64,000 nt of DNA. Origin: JAYVFR01 sp043772945 (GTDB taxonomy: Bacteria > Patescibacteriota > JACMRA01). The translations under genes were made by a program, and so were the position numbers. How positions within the stretch are numbered: the first letter of the stretch is position 1; each line of letters begins with the position of its first letter. The notes beneath the pieces were generated by a model. It worked only from the letters and a program-made list of their open reading frames with translations, searched no databases and was not told the DNA's origin. Positions 18,513 through 28,017 of this stretch are shown in pieces. The stretch is from positions 4,437 to 68,436 of the forward strand of contig JAYVFR010000023.1 of NCBI GenBank assembly GCA_043772945.1, read 5' to 3'.

Positions 18513-20225
18513 ATGTTTAGAAGATTGTTATTAGTTTTTACTGATAAAGAGTTACGGATGAAGCTATTGGCTGTTCTCGGGCTTTTAGTCATGGCAAGAC
18601 TTTTGTCTCACGTTCCTATTCCAATTATCAAAGGTAAGGACATCGCTAATTTAATTGATAATGATGCTGTGTTTAGTTTGTTGAACACTGTTTCAGGAGG
18701 ATCCTATGGAAAACTTAGTTTCGTCATGCTCGGAGTTGGTCCTTATATTACTGCTAGTATTGTAATGCAGTTGCTTGGAGTTATAGTTCCAAAGCTCAAT
18801 GAAATCCAAAAAGAAGAAGGGGAGCAAGGTCGCAATAAAATCAATCGTTGGACTCGCATGATAGCAGTTCCTTTGGCTGCACTTAACTCGTGGGGGATAT
18901 TGCAATTCCTGGCTTCTAATAATACAGGAGGAGTTAAGATTGAATTACCTGAAGTTTTAACCACTGGAAATTTTGCTCAAACTTTTCCTTACTGGTTTGT
19001 AGTAATTCTCTCAATGGTGGCGGGTAGTATTATTATGATGTGGATTGGTGAAATTATTACAGAATATAAAATGGGAAATGGAATTTCTTTAATTATTTTG
19101 TCTGGAATTGTGGTAAGGCTTCCGAGCCAGCTAGTCAAGTTTTGGAATGGAGTTTCTGAGAATATCTACCTCATACCTAAGAGAATTTTTGAAAATCCTG
19201 CTAAGCTACTTAATCCAGACACGTGGAAAAAGTTTTTGTGGGAAAATGAGTTCTGGCAACCCAGTCGTTGCTTTTTTATTTATATTGCTATTTTCCTTGG
19301 AACTCTTTTATTTGTAGTCTTTATTAACGATGCAGTTCGTAAATTACAAGTGGTTTATTCCCGTCGTGGGCATACAGAAGGAAAATCACGAACCATGGAT
19401 AGTGTTAAGGCTGATTTGCCATTAAAAGTAAATATGGCAGGTGTTTTACCAATTATTTTTGCAGTTTCTTTCATCTTATTTCCTAGTATTTTATCAAGAT
19501 TTTTCCTTACTTCTAACACTGGTGTTCTGCGGGATACCGCTAAAGCTGCTGAAAGCTATTTAAGTACACAAAATAAACAAGTGGCAAATCCTGGTTCAAT
19601 CAATCTCCCTAAAAAAGAATTTTTAGGATTTTATCTCTCAGGGACTAAAGATGAGATTGAAAGTGTTAAAAATTACGACACAACTGAAGGTCAGGAATTG
19701 TTTGGTTTTACTATTAGTACAATGGGAGATACTAAAAATTCTTTTTTTGAAGCAACTCCAATTAATGACGTGCCTTTCTTAAAATTTAATGGTGGTAATA
19801 TGGGCTTTTTACCGCAAGTTGTTATCCGTTGGAACGGAATTTTGGCTTATACATTTTACTATTTTGTATTGATTGTATTCTTTACTTTCTTCTACACTTC
19901 AACTATTGCTTTTAAAACTGATGAAGTGGCAGAAAACCTTCAAAAAAGTGGAGCCTATATTCCTGGATACAGACCTGGGCTTGAGACCCAAGATTATCTA
20001 ACTCACGTTTCTAACAGATTAAACATTGCTGGAGCCCTCTTTCTAGCTTTGATTGCAATTTTCCCGATTGTGTTTAACCGCTATACTCAAGTCGGTGGAG
20101 ATCAAACTTTGAGTGGGATTGTAGGCGGTACTACAATGCTTATTCTAGTATCCGTTACTATTGAAACTCTTAAGCAAATTGAGGCTCAGGCAACGGTTGT
20201 AGACTATGACAGATTTGTAAAATAG
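18513..20225 (+). CDS. secY: Preprotein translocase subunit SecY
   Basis: The 570-residue protein has the SecY channel: RLLSHVPIP at TM1, the GPYITASIVMQLL plug/TM2 region, GNGISLII, the RGHTEGKSRTMD cytosolic loop and the C-terminal GGTTMLILVSVTIETLKQIEAQ. It forms the Sec channel with SecE and SecG. It is about 130 residues longer than usual. Most of the extra length is an insert at roughly residues 331-430, on the outer side of the membrane between TM7 and TM8. It is not in a ribosomal protein operon; three TTGAC hexamers are stacked upstream around 18405-18430. Confidence 0.95.
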   Translation: MFRRLLLVFTDKELRMKLLAVLGLLVMARLLSHVPIPIIKGKDIANLIDNDAVFSLLNTVSGGSYGKLSFVMLGVGPYITASIVMQLLGVIVPKLNEIQKEEGEQGRNKINRWTRMIAVPLAALNSWGILQFLASNNTGGVKIELPEVLTTGNFAQTFPYWFVVILSMVAGSIIMMWIGEIITEYKMGNGISLIILSGIVVRLPSQLVKFWNGVSENIYLIPKRIFENPAKLLNPDTWKKFLWENEFWQPSRCFFIYIAIFLGTLLFVVFINDAVRKLQVVYSRRGHTEGKSRTMDSVKADLPLKVNMAGVLPIIFAVSFILFPSILSRFFLTSNTGVLRDTAKAAESYLSTQNKQVANPGSINLPKKEFLGFYLSGTKDEIESVKNYDTTEGQELFGFTISTMGDTKNSFFEATPINDVPFLKFNGGNMGFLPQVVIRWNGILAYTFYYFVLIVFFTFFYTSTIAFKTDEVAENLQKSGAYIPGYRPGLETQDYLTHVSNRLNIAGALFLALIAIFPIVFNRYTQVGGDQTLSGIVGGTTMLILVSVTIETLKQIEAQATVVDYDRFVK

Positions 20226-20253
20226 CAATTGCAGAGACTTATCATCAATTCAA

Positions 20254-21933
20254 ATGAAGTATTTTAACTTAGTACAAACAGCAAGCACCTATTCGTGGGT
20301 GTTTTTACCTATTTTGGGTTATTTAGTTGCTTTTTTTATAGTTGAAATATTTTTTAAATCTAATAGATTTTGGCTAAAAGCTTGGAATCATAAATTTAAT
20401 TGGTTAAACCGCCTAGATTTTAGCATTTTCATTTCATTAGTGTGTGTAAGTTATTTTGTTTTAATTAAGTATTTAAATCACTTATCGTTTCAAACCTCTG
20501 CTTTTGATTTTGCTATTTTTGATCAGAACTTTTTTGTGCAATCTCAAGGCATTTTCCCACCCATTAACTCTGTTAGGGAAATGTCTAATCTCTGGATTGA
20601 TCATCAGCATTTTAGTCAAATTATTTTAGCGCCATTGTATTGGATGAATTCAGGCATGAGTGGATTAGTTATGATATTCTTATCACCTTTATTATTGATT
20701 CTAATTCCTAGCATATTAGTCTATTTAAGTTACAAAAATTTAACAGAGAACCAAGCCACAAATCAAACTAATTATTGGATAATAGGCTTTAGCTCATTAA
20801 TATTATCAATTCATCCATATACTCAGAGTGCGATTGAATTTTATTATCACGAACAGTATTTATTTAGCTTGTTTTTTGGATTAGTGGTTTACTTTATCAC
20901 TAGATATTTTTCGAAAAGAGATAGGTTTAGTTTGTATGGGTTATTGTTTTCTTACATTGGATGGCTTGGTGTAAAAGAGGATCAGTGGCTTTACATCTTA
21001 ACATTTTTCCTTTCTCTTGTAATTTTAGGAATAGTCTTTTGTAAAAGAAAGTTTTTTGTTTTTATTAAGGCTAATAAAGTTTTTGTTTTTATTAACAGTT
21101 TTTTTGGTATTTTTAGTTTAATTTATTGGGAGTTAATTCAAAGATGGATGAAATCTGTAAGTCCTAATTGGGGTGGCTATATATCAAATTATACACAATT
21201 TAAAAATGTAACTCAAGAATTTTTTCAAACTGGAAATGTAGGTGATTATTGGAATTCCTTACCGTCACTACGGGAAGATGCAAGTGCATATATGTATCAA
21301 CATTTTCTTCATTTTGATATTTTTGGGATTATTTTATTCCCCTTTAGTATATGTGTAAATTATGCTATCAGGCTTTTTAGTTCAAATCAGTTTCTTAGGC
21401 ACCCTTGGTTTCACTATGGATCTGAAGTTCCAACAATTGTACTTTTTGGAATCATTTTTACTTATTTTTTATTTATTAAATACAACAAAAAACAGCTAGC
21501 TCAAAAATTTATTTATTTTATTTTGATTAGTTATATTTTTGGATTTATCTCTATAATTGGCTGGAGTGGTAGTATTGATATGCAGCGTGTTAATAACTAT
21601 TCATTTTTTTCACTTAAGAATGCTAAATTAGGTTATTTAACTACAAGTGATGAGCGTCAAGATTTAAATTATATCAAACAATTTATAAAACCTAATTATA
21701 AGCTTCGTACAAGTAGAGAGTACATGCCACAGTTTTCAGCTCGTCTGAATTTAAGCTTTCTTTATGGGATTGATACACCAGAGGGGCTCGAAAAAATGAA
21801 AAGTGATGAATATAATTATTGGCTTATCCCAAAAAAAGCTAAACAAGATAAAATATATATAGAAAGTCTAAAGCAAAATAATTTGAAAATTATTGTGGAA
21901 ACTAGCAATCAAATTTTATTTAAAACTAATTAA
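20254..21933 (+). CDS. DUF2079-like multi-pass membrane protein, probable GT-C fold
   Basis: The 559-residue protein has about a dozen membrane segments and an early loop AFDFAIFDQNFFVQSQGIF followed by DHQHFSQIILAPLY, matching DUF2079 (a predicted membrane protein family related to GT-C glycosyltransferases). The C terminus is a small soluble domain. It probably transfers a sugar from a lipid carrier to a cell-surface acceptor. It starts 28 nt after secY and could be co-transcribed. Substrate unknown. Confidence 0.75.
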   Translation: MKYFNLVQTASTYSWVFLPILGYLVAFFIVEIFFKSNRFWLKAWNHKFNWLNRLDFSIFISLVCVSYFVLIKYLNHLSFQTSAFDFAIFDQNFFVQSQGIFPPINSVREMSNLWIDHQHFSQIILAPLYWMNSGMSGLVMIFLSPLLLILIPSILVYLSYKNLTENQATNQTNYWIIGFSSLILSIHPYTQSAIEFYYHEQYLFSLFFGLVVYFITRYFSKRDRFSLYGLLFSYIGWLGVKEDQWLYILTFFLSLVILGIVFCKRKFFVFIKANKVFVFINSFFGIFSLIYWELIQRWMKSVSPNWGGYISNYTQFKNVTQEFFQTGNVGDYWNSLPSLREDASAYMYQHFLHFDIFGIILFPFSICVNYAIRLFSSNQFLRHPWFHYGSEVPTIVLFGIIFTYFLFIKYNKKQLAQKFIYFILISYIFGFISIIGWSGSIDMQRVNNYSFFSLKNAKLGYLTTSDERQDLNYIKQFIKPNYKLRTSREYMPQFSARLNLSFLYGIDTPEGLEKMKSDEYNYWLIPKKAKQDKIYIESLKQNNLKIIVETSNQILFKTN

Positions 21934-22039
21934 AAAAAAGTTACTAGCCAAGAACTAAAAAAATGTTTTAATTCTTTCTTATTAAAAGCTTTCTCTTTAG
22001 ATTACTTTTTATTTTAAACATTTATCTCTTATTATCAAT

Positions 22040-22636
22040 ATGGAACAAAACATTAAACCGACTGCCGAAAATTCTCTGGATACATTAGAAACTGTACAAT
22101 TAAAAGAAGCGGTAGAGCTAGATAAGCAAAACGACCAACCAGTAATTCAATTAGCAAATAAAAATCTAATATTCTGGCTTAAATTTGAAGGAGTCATTAG
22201 TTATATTGGATTTGGCTTTTGTGTGCTCGCTGGGCTTATTTCAATTATTACCATTTTTGGAATTTTTACCTCATTGCCGTTCTTTGTTATTGGTGGAGCG
22301 TACTCATCTTATCGAGCTCGTAAACACTTTAAAATTGCAAACGCTTTGAAGTTAAATTTGTCTAGCGATAGTATATTGCCAGACTTAAAAGATATTTATA
22401 AATGGTCTGGTATTGTTAATTTAATTAGTATTATTGGTACAGTGCTATCAATTGTTGCAATGATTGGGGTTTCGGCACTCTTTTATTCTGGTTTTAACGG
22501 AAACTACAAAAATGACTATAAACCAACTTCAAGTGAATGTGAAAAAGCCCCATATTCAATTCAATGTGCTAATACTCAAAAATCTCAAGCACTAGATGAT
22601 AAAACCAATGATGATGCCAATGATAAAATGAGATAA
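22040..22636 (+). CDS. Small multi-pass membrane protein, unknown
   Basis: The 198-residue protein has a polar head of about 55 residues, two closely spaced TM segments with GGAYSSYRARKHFK between them and the next part, and a third TM near residues 130-155, then an acidic and Asn-rich tail with two Cys. The layout resembles DUF5362-like bacterial membrane proteins, but I am not sure of that assignment. No obvious partner gene. Confidence 0.55.
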   Translation: MEQNIKPTAENSLDTLETVQLKEAVELDKQNDQPVIQLANKNLIFWLKFEGVISYIGFGFCVLAGLISIITIFGIFTSLPFFVIGGAYSSYRARKHFKIANALKLNLSSDSILPDLKDIYKWSGIVNLISIIGTVLSIVAMIGVSALFYSGFNGNYKNDYKPTSSECEKAPYSIQCANTQKSQALDDKTNDDANDKMR

Positions 22637-22714
22637 AAAATACTTGACATATAGTTAAAAAATTTCTAAATCTATTCTAGATTAAATAGTCTTTAAAATA
22701 GCTACAAAAACAGT

Positions 22715-23425
22715 ATGTCAACACAATTATATAAACCGTTTGTCACGGAATTTGAATCGCGCGACCAATTTCTTAATCTTTCAACTAACGTTATAGAAAG
22801 TATAATCTTAGAGAACCAAACTAATCTAGGGATTGCTAGGGTTGCCTTAGCGGGTGGCAAGACTCCATTACCAATTTATAGCAAATTATCAAGGAGCGGG
22901 GCTATTGACTGGGCAAACTTAGAAGTATTTATAACTGATGAGAGAAATGTTTCGAATACTGATGAAAAATCAAACAGCTACCAAATTAAAAAATCACTTG
23001 GGCAAGAAGTAATTGAAAATCTTTATGAATTTCATGAATTTAGAACTGATTTATTAAAAGACGAATGTTTACGAGACTATCAAGTAAAGTTAGATAGTTT
23101 AGATGATATTTGGTTTGAATTATGCGTTTTGGGGATTGGAAGTGATGGGCATATTGCTTCGCTTTTTGCTGATACTCCTTATCTAAGACACCAAGAAAAC
23201 GGAGCTATTGCAACCCTTGCTCCTCGTGAATATGAAATTCCAGCAAGATATAGCCTTACTATTGAGAGTATTCTCAACAGCCGTGAAATTGTTGTACTAT
23301 TAGAAGGTCATAATAAAATGCAAGTTTTAACTGAATTGTTAGAGGGTAAGCTGCTAGCTAGTCAATATCCTGCTAAGTTTCTTCTCTCTCATCCTAAGGT
23401 ACACATCTATACTTGCTTTGAATAA
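22715..23425 (+). CDS. pgl: 6-phosphogluconolactonase
   Basis: The 236-residue protein matches DevB-type 6-phosphogluconolactonases: ALAGGKTPLPIYSKL near residue 48, the ITDERNV motif near residue 75 and LGIGSDGHIASLF near 145. It hydrolyses 6-phosphogluconolactone in the oxidative pentose phosphate pathway. No glucose-6-phosphate dehydrogenase gene is near. TTGACA occurs upstream at about 22644-22649, roughly 65 nt before the start. Confidence 0.92.
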   Translation: MSTQLYKPFVTEFESRDQFLNLSTNVIESIILENQTNLGIARVALAGGKTPLPIYSKLSRSGAIDWANLEVFITDERNVSNTDEKSNSYQIKKSLGQEVIENLYEFHEFRTDLLKDECLRDYQVKLDSLDDIWFELCVLGIGSDGHIASLFADTPYLRHQENGAIATLAPREYEIPARYSLTIESILNSREIVVLLEGHNKMQVLTELLEGKLLASQYPAKFLLSHPKVHIYTCFE

Positions 23426-23469
23426 AAAAATACCTACCTAATATTAAATCTAATTAATTTTTAGGCAGG
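23424..23469 (-). terminator. Rho-independent terminator, minus strand (probably bidirectional)
   Basis: On the minus strand CCTGCCTAA (23469-23461) pairs with TTAGGTAGG (23441-23433), a 9-bp stem with one G-U, followed by a run of seven Ts (23430-23424). It terminates the small membrane protein gene at 23497-23655 and may also stop pgl from the other side. Confidence 0.7.
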
Positions 23470-23496
23470 GGTTACGCGAATGTTTTATTAGCTTTA

Positions 23497-23655
23497 TTAT
23501 TTAATTGATAAAAAGAAGATGAAAGCTGCTATTAACAGCAAAAATAAAGGTATAACAGGTAGATTTAAGTTGAATAATATTGATACCAATAAAACAAAAA
23601 TATCAATAACACAAACAAAAAACCAAACAGCTTTCCAATTTATTTTCGTTTTCAT
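23497..23655 (-). CDS. 52-residue membrane protein with two TM helices
   Basis: A short minus-strand gene starting with ATG at 23655 and ending with TAA at 23497. The protein begins MKTKINWKAVWFFVCVIDIF and continues with a second hydrophobic helix ending FIFFLSIK, a classic two-helix hairpin with a basic head. It is followed by a good terminator and lies between rpsS and pgl. The plus strand here also has a 62-codon open frame, but its product is an unstructured Lys/Asn/Thr-rich string that looks like the antisense of these TM helices. Confidence 0.65.
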   Translation of the reverse strand: MKTKINWKAVWFFVCVIDIFVLLVSILFNLNLPVIPLFLLLIAAFIFFLSIK

Positions 23656-23825
23656 TAAGTCAACCTATAAACTTCTCTACAAACAGGAAGTAAAAAATTA
23701 TTTTTGACAAGGGTTGTAACTGTTTTTAAAAACTTTATTAAGAAAATACACAATAATCAATTACGGAACAAAGACCATCGTAGAAACTGCCCTAATTGGA
23801 TTTTAGTAATGCTAATTTATGTATT

Positions 23826-24107
23826 TTATTTACGGACGACTTTTGCGGCCTTACCACCATGAGCTTTAAAAAAAGTTGTTGGGGAGAACTCACCTAAACG
23901 ATGACCTACCATATCTTCAGTTACTAAAACTTCAATGAATTTACGACCATTATGAACACCGAATTTCAATCCGACGAATTCTGGTAAAATTGTGCTAGGG
24001 CGGCTCCAAGTTTGAATTACATCATTTTTGTCGCTTGCTTTCATGGCGGTAGCTTTAGCTTGTAACTTAAGGTCAATATAAGGTCCTTTTTTGAGTGATC
24101 GAGACAT
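23826..24107 (-). CDS. rpsS: 30S ribosomal protein S19
   Basis: The 93-residue protein begins MSRSLKKGPYID and contains the family core TWSRPSTILPEFVGLKFGVHNG and MVGHRLGEFSPT, i.e. bacterial uS19. It binds the 16S rRNA 3' domain in the small subunit head. It is normally inside the S10 operon between rplB and rplV; here it stands alone. Upstream on the minus strand TTGACA (around 24175-24180) is a likely -35. Confidence 0.96.
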   Translation of the reverse strand: MSRSLKKGPYIDLKLQAKATAMKASDKNDVIQTWSRPSTILPEFVGLKFGVHNGRKFIEVLVTEDMVGHRLGEFSPTTFFKAHGGKAAKVVRK

Positions 24108-24297
24108 TAGGATTTTGTTTAAAAAATAATTTAATTATAGATGTATGATCTATACCTATTCTAAAATCAACTAGATTGTCAAATCAACTTGATAAAAACT
24201 GGATTAAAACTACTTACTCTTTGCTTATCTTCTGGTTACTTGTCAAGAAAGAAAGAAAGTGCTTGATTATGATAATATTAAAATATTAGAATTTATA

Positions 24298-24801
24298 ATG
24301 ACTTTTTGGAATGAATTACAGCGATTTATTATTTTTGGCTTGATCGGCGCTTTGAACTCAGTTTTAGATGTCTTACTATGGAAATTTTTTGTTAATTATT
24401 TTAGTAAAAAACCAAAGATTTTATCCTTAGTAAAAAAAATTAGATTAAATGTCCACACCCTCGCTCATACTTTATCTTTTGGTATCACTGTAGTCTCTAG
24501 TTACTTTTTAAACAAAAATATAACTTGGAACGATTCCTCTAACAAAGGTGATTACTTTCAAGGAGTGAGGTTTTTTGCTGTTGCTATTTTTAGTTGGATC
24601 GTAACAACATTCATTTTAAATTATTTAATTAATAACAAAAAAGTAATTAAAATTGTTGATACAATAGCCCTTTTTGAGCAGACATTTACTAGAAAAGAAA
24701 GTTTAATCAAAAAACATTATCCAACTCTTGCTAAAATAATAACAATAGTTATAAGTATGGTCACTAATTTCATCGGTTATAAAATTCTTGTATTTAAATA
24801 A
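24298..24801 (+). CDS. GtrA-like membrane protein
   Basis: With ATG 24298 the protein has 167 residues and four membrane segments, starting with QRFIIFGLIGALNSVLDVLLW and containing SYFLNKNITW, both typical of GtrA-family flippase-like proteins (PF04138). GtrA proteins move lipid-linked sugars across the membrane and often pair with a GT2 glycosyltransferase. That pairing is seen here with the polyprenol-phosphate sugar synthase starting 40 nt downstream. An in-frame GTG at 24259 exists but adds a polar, poorly conserved head. Confidence 0.8.
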   Translation: MTFWNELQRFIIFGLIGALNSVLDVLLWKFFVNYFSKKPKILSLVKKIRLNVHTLAHTLSFGITVVSSYFLNKNITWNDSSNKGDYFQGVRFFAVAIFSWIVTTFILNYLINNKKVIKIVDTIALFEQTFTRKESLIKKHYPTLAKIITIVISMVTNFIGYKILVFK

Positions 24802-24841
24802 ACCACAATAAATAAACCACAATAAAAAAATATATAAATTT

Positions 24842-25579
24842 ATGAACAATTACAAATATACTCTTGGAATAGTAGTCCCAACATATAAAGAAAAAGATAA
24901 TATTGAAACACTTTTACTACGAGTTAAAACTGAAGTAGAAAAGTATCATATCAATACTACTTTATTAGTCATGGATGACTCAAGTCCAGATGGAACAGCC
25001 GACATAGTGAAATCTTTAATTCCAAAATTAAATAGCGAATATTTGAAAATACAAATTAATGTTCGTCCAGGCAAAATGGGCCTCGGTAGTGCGTACACTC
25101 AGGGCTTTACTGCGCTTAAGGATGATTGTGAATACTTACTTGAAATGGATGCTGATTTATCACATCAACCCGAATATGTACATGAATTTATTAGTTTAAT
25201 GCTGGCGGGTAACGACTTAGTTATAGGGTCTAGATACATTGAAGGGGGTGACGTAGAAAATTGGGGTTGGCATCGAAAGGCAATTAGTTCTGGTGCTAGT
25301 GTCTATTGCCAGACTATATTAGGGATTCCTATTCATGATTGGACAGGAGGGTATAATATGTACAAATCAACTGTTTTTGATATTGTTAAATTAGACAAAA
25401 TTTTTGCGGAAGGCTATTTGTTCCAAGTAGAGATGAAGTATAAGACAGTAAAAGCTAATTTTAAATGGGCTGAGTCAGCTATAATTTTTCCTGATCGTTC
25501 GGCTGGACACTCTAAGTTTAGCAAAAAAATTCTTTTAGAAGCTCTATTAGGTGTTTGGAAGCTAAGGTTTAGTAAATAA
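24842..25579 (+). CDS. Polyprenol-phosphate mannose synthase-like GT2
   Basis: The 245-residue protein is a GT2 enzyme of the DPM1 type: VVPTYKEKDNI, the nucleotide-sugar site VMDDSSPDGTADI, metal motif MDADLSHQPE and the late DWTGGYNMYK and GYLFQVEMKYK segments. It would transfer a sugar from GDP or UDP to polyprenyl phosphate, giving the donor used by membrane GT-C enzymes. It has no C-terminal TM pair; the GtrA-like neighbour supplies one. The GT-C proteins at 20254 and 31870 are possible users of the product. Confidence 0.9.
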   Translation: MNNYKYTLGIVVPTYKEKDNIETLLLRVKTEVEKYHINTTLLVMDDSSPDGTADIVKSLIPKLNSEYLKIQINVRPGKMGLGSAYTQGFTALKDDCEYLLEMDADLSHQPEYVHEFISLMLAGNDLVIGSRYIEGGDVENWGWHRKAISSGASVYCQTILGIPIHDWTGGYNMYKSTVFDIVKLDKIFAEGYLFQVEMKYKTVKANFKWAESAIIFPDRSAGHSKFSKKILLEALLGVWKLRFSK

Positions 25580-25618
25580 AAGGTAAATTTCGAATTCTTT
25601 TAACTTTTATTAATAACT

Positions 25619-26023
25619 CTAGGATTTTACCAGTTTTATTTTAGGTTTACCAATTTTAACGTCATGTAAATATGTTAATTGTACTGGATTTAATACCCAT
25701 TCAAATGAATTATTATGAGACATTAGGAATTTGTTTTGGTGATCAAACATCTGCCAAGTTTTAAGCCAAATATAAATAACTCGTGAATCACTAAAACTAG
25801 CTTTGTCATTTATCAGATAGTAAATTTCAGACATTAAATATTGAGTTTCTAGCCATGTCCAAATTTTTTCAAATTTCTGGCTTAAATCTAGGACTTTTAA
25901 ATTTTCTCGTTTTAAGCTATAGACCAATTGTTTTGACTCATTATCCATTTTGTGATTTGTTAATTGGTATATTTCTAAATCCCAATCTAAAAAAATCAGA
26001 ATCTTAGTTGTTTCTTTTTTCAT
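25619..26023 (-). CDS. Unknown soluble protein
   Basis: I prefer ATG 26023 (134 residues, MKKETTKIL) to the longer start at 26059, because TTGACA on the minus strand (26054-26059) lies exactly 30 nt before it, as for other leaderless genes. The product is rich in Trp, Tyr and Lys with alternating helices and no TM segment. I do not recognise a family. Confidence 0.55.
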   Translation of the reverse strand: MKKETTKILIFLDWDLEIYQLTNHKMDNESKQLVYSLKRENLKVLDLSQKFEKIWTWLETQYLMSEIYYLINDKASFSDSRVIYIWLKTWQMFDHQNKFLMSHNNSFEWVLNPVQLTYLHDVKIGKPKIKLVKS

Positions 26024-26079
26024 AAAAAAATAATGAAGCACTCTATTAAAAAATGTCAAAATAAAACTTTTATATAAAT

Positions 26080-26415
26080 ATGACTCAAATAACTACACTT
26101 TCAGAATACAATCAATTTATTAAAGATATTTCAAAAGATTATATTATTAGTGATCCGGATCACACACTTGAGCTTGTGGCTTTTGGGCTACTTGAAGAGG
26201 CTGGGGAAGTTGCTGGCAAACTTAAACGTAAGTATAGAGAAGGCAATTTTGATAGATTGGAAACAATTAAAGAACTTGGGGATGTTTTAGGTTATTTAAC
26301 TTGCATTGCCCATGAACTTGATTCGAGCTTAGAAGAGGTAGTTAACCTTAATTATAAAAAATTAGTCCAAAGAAAGCAAGGTAATACTTTGGTTGGTAGT
26401 GGTGACAACAGATAG
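26080..26415 (+). CDS. MazG-like nucleotide pyrophosphohydrolase
   Basis: The 111-residue protein has the MazG fold signature: LLEEAGEVAGKLKRKYR with the EExxE metal site, ELGDVLGYL (ExxD) and the tail NLNYKKLVQRKQGN with GSGDNR at the end. All-alpha NTP pyrophosphatases of this type hydrolyse (d)NTPs to monophosphates, often for house-cleaning. It is divergent from the unknown gene at 25619 and separated from the DnaJ gene by 64 nt. Confidence 0.9.
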   Translation: MTQITTLSEYNQFIKDISKDYIISDPDHTLELVAFGLLEEAGEVAGKLKRKYREGNFDRLETIKELGDVLGYLTCIAHELDSSLEEVVNLNYKKLVQRKQGNTLVGSGDNR

Positions 26416-26479
26416 AAATAACAAATTCTTGGTTTTTAGACTTGCCTTTTTTCAAAAAACTTATATAACTAGTTGAGTT

Positions 26480-27193
26480 ATGCAAAAAGTCGATTTAGCA
26501 CATAGTTTAAAGTTATTTGAATTGATTGGTTTGGAAAGCCAGACTGATGAAACGTTGCGTTCTCAGTATCGTCATTTAGCCAAAAAATATCATCCTGACA
26601 CAGGAGGATCTGCCGAGGAGTTTATTTACCTAAGGCAATGCTATATATTTCTAAAAAATAAGTTGCAAGATCCCGCTTATAAAACTAAAAATAAGTATAA
26701 TTTCCAAACTGGGAATAATCCAGTATCTTTTAGTGATAAGTATAGTGAGAGTGATTTTTTAAGAGATAAATTAAAGCGTAGTGAAAATGAAATTCAGGAT
26801 TTTAATATTAAGCTCGAACGTTTTGAGCAGGGCTTTGTTAATCTGATGGCAGAAAAAACTCACTACGAAGAAATTATGAACCAGCAAATTCAAATTATTA
26901 ATCAAGCTAAAAGACACAGCCTAGGTCTTGTCGAGGCATACGAAGTTAAGAAATCCAAAAATACTAGATATTATAAAGAGAAGTTTGCGAAATTATCAAA
27001 CCAACACAAACCAGTAAACACTAAAAATAAAAAAGATATTTCAGAGTATAACGATGATTATATAGATGATCACAACAATTTGGTTGATGAATATAGAGAA
27101 AGTACTCAAGGAATTGAAAATGAATTTCATGAATCGGTTGTGAAAGCTTACCAGATGAGTTTTAATGAGATTATGCGTTTAGTAGAATTTTAA
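26480..27193 (+). CDS. DnaJ-domain protein with C-terminal coiled coil
   Basis: Residues 8-60 form a J domain with HPD at 38-40 (YRHLAKKYHPDTGG). The rest (about residues 85-235) is helical and charged, rich in Glu and Lys, consistent with coiled coil, and lacks the zinc fingers and substrate-binding domain of true DnaJ. It would recruit DnaK to a specific client. TATAAC at 26464-26469 with a weak -35 TTGCCT 16 bp upstream places the transcription start next to the ATG. The 3' end overlaps prmC by 4 bp. Confidence 0.85.
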   Translation: MQKVDLAHSLKLFELIGLESQTDETLRSQYRHLAKKYHPDTGGSAEEFIYLRQCYIFLKNKLQDPAYKTKNKYNFQTGNNPVSFSDKYSESDFLRDKLKRSENEIQDFNIKLERFEQGFVNLMAEKTHYEEIMNQQIQIINQAKRHSLGLVEAYEVKKSKNTRYYKEKFAKLSNQHKPVNTKNKKDISEYNDDYIDDHNNLVDEYRESTQGIENEFHESVVKAYQMSFNEIMRLVEF

Positions 27194-28017
27194 ATTATTC
27201 CAATTAAGACTCGCTCTAATTTGTTTTGATCTAACCAAACTTGCCAATTGTAATTTGGTAAAGCCTCTTTAACTACTTTTTTAGCTGTTTTAATATTTCT
27301 AGGATCAAGCTCTAAATAAATTTCCTTAATTTGGTGTTTTTTGTTCCAATTATAAATTTGTTTTATTACTTTCTTAAATAAATCTAAACCATCAAAACCT
27401 GAATAAAGAGCTGTATCTGGTTCATATTCAATTTTGTTTTTAGTGGCATTTTTTTTATCTGATTCTGGGACGTAGGGTAAGTTGGCTGTTAAAATATCAA
27501 TTTTTAGGTTTTTGGGATAATTTTGTAACAAGTCAGATTGTAAAATAACACAATTTTTTTTGAGTGATTCTAGCGACTTGAAATTAAGATCAAGGTTTTT
27601 TTTGGCAATTTCTAGGGCATTTAAATCTATATCACTAATATAAACTTGTGCAAAAAATTCTTTTAAGGAAATTCCAATTACTCCGCTCCCTGTAGCTATA
27701 TCAACAAGGGTTTGAGTTTTATAATATTCTATGTTTGTTTGAAATTTATAAATAAGTCTTTTAACCCAGTATTCAGTTTCTTCTCTAGGAATTAAAACTG
27801 ATTTGTTAATTAAAAACTTTTTATCTAAGAAGATTATCTCACCAAAAATATAGTCCAGCGGAAACCCTTCTCTATAATTACAAATTGCTCCGTTAATTTG
27901 ATTGATAATTTCTGTAGAAAGAGCTGGAAAGAAATGCTTATTACTAATAATTTCTAATTCGTTTAAACTTGTGTAGTGTGAAATGATTTTAATCTCATTT
28001 ATATCTTGTGGTGTCAT
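27190..28017 (-). CDS. prmC: Peptide chain release factor N5-glutamine methyltransferase
   Basis: The 275-residue protein has the PrmC/HemK layout: an N-terminal helical domain, SVLIPREETEYWV, SAM motif I DIATGSGVIGISL near residue 107 and the catalytic loop as NLPYVP near 176 in place of the usual NPPY. It methylates the GGQ glutamine of release factors. The Pro to Leu change is conservative in position and the asparagine is kept, so activity is expected. It is the last gene of a three-gene minus-strand operon, its start overlapping the stop of the pilin-like gene. Confidence 0.9.
   Translation of the reverse strand: MTPQDINEIKIISHYTSLNELEIISNKHFFPALSTEIINQINGAICNYREGFPLDYIFGEIIFLDKKFLINKSVLIPREETEYWVKRLIYKFQTNIEYYKTQTLVDIATGSGVIGISLKEFFAQVYISDIDLNALEIAKKNLDLNFKSLESLKKNCVILQSDLLQNYPKNLKIDILTANLPYVPESDKKNATKNKIEYEPDTALYSGFDGLDLFKKVIKQIYNWNKKHQIKEIYLELDPRNIKTAKKVVKEALPNYNWQVWLDQNKLERVLIGII

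Noticed and set aside
23519..23707. 62-codon plus-strand open frame
   Set aside because: Its Lys/Asn/Thr-rich product is the antisense of the 52-residue two-helix membrane protein on the minus strand, which has a proper composition and a terminator.
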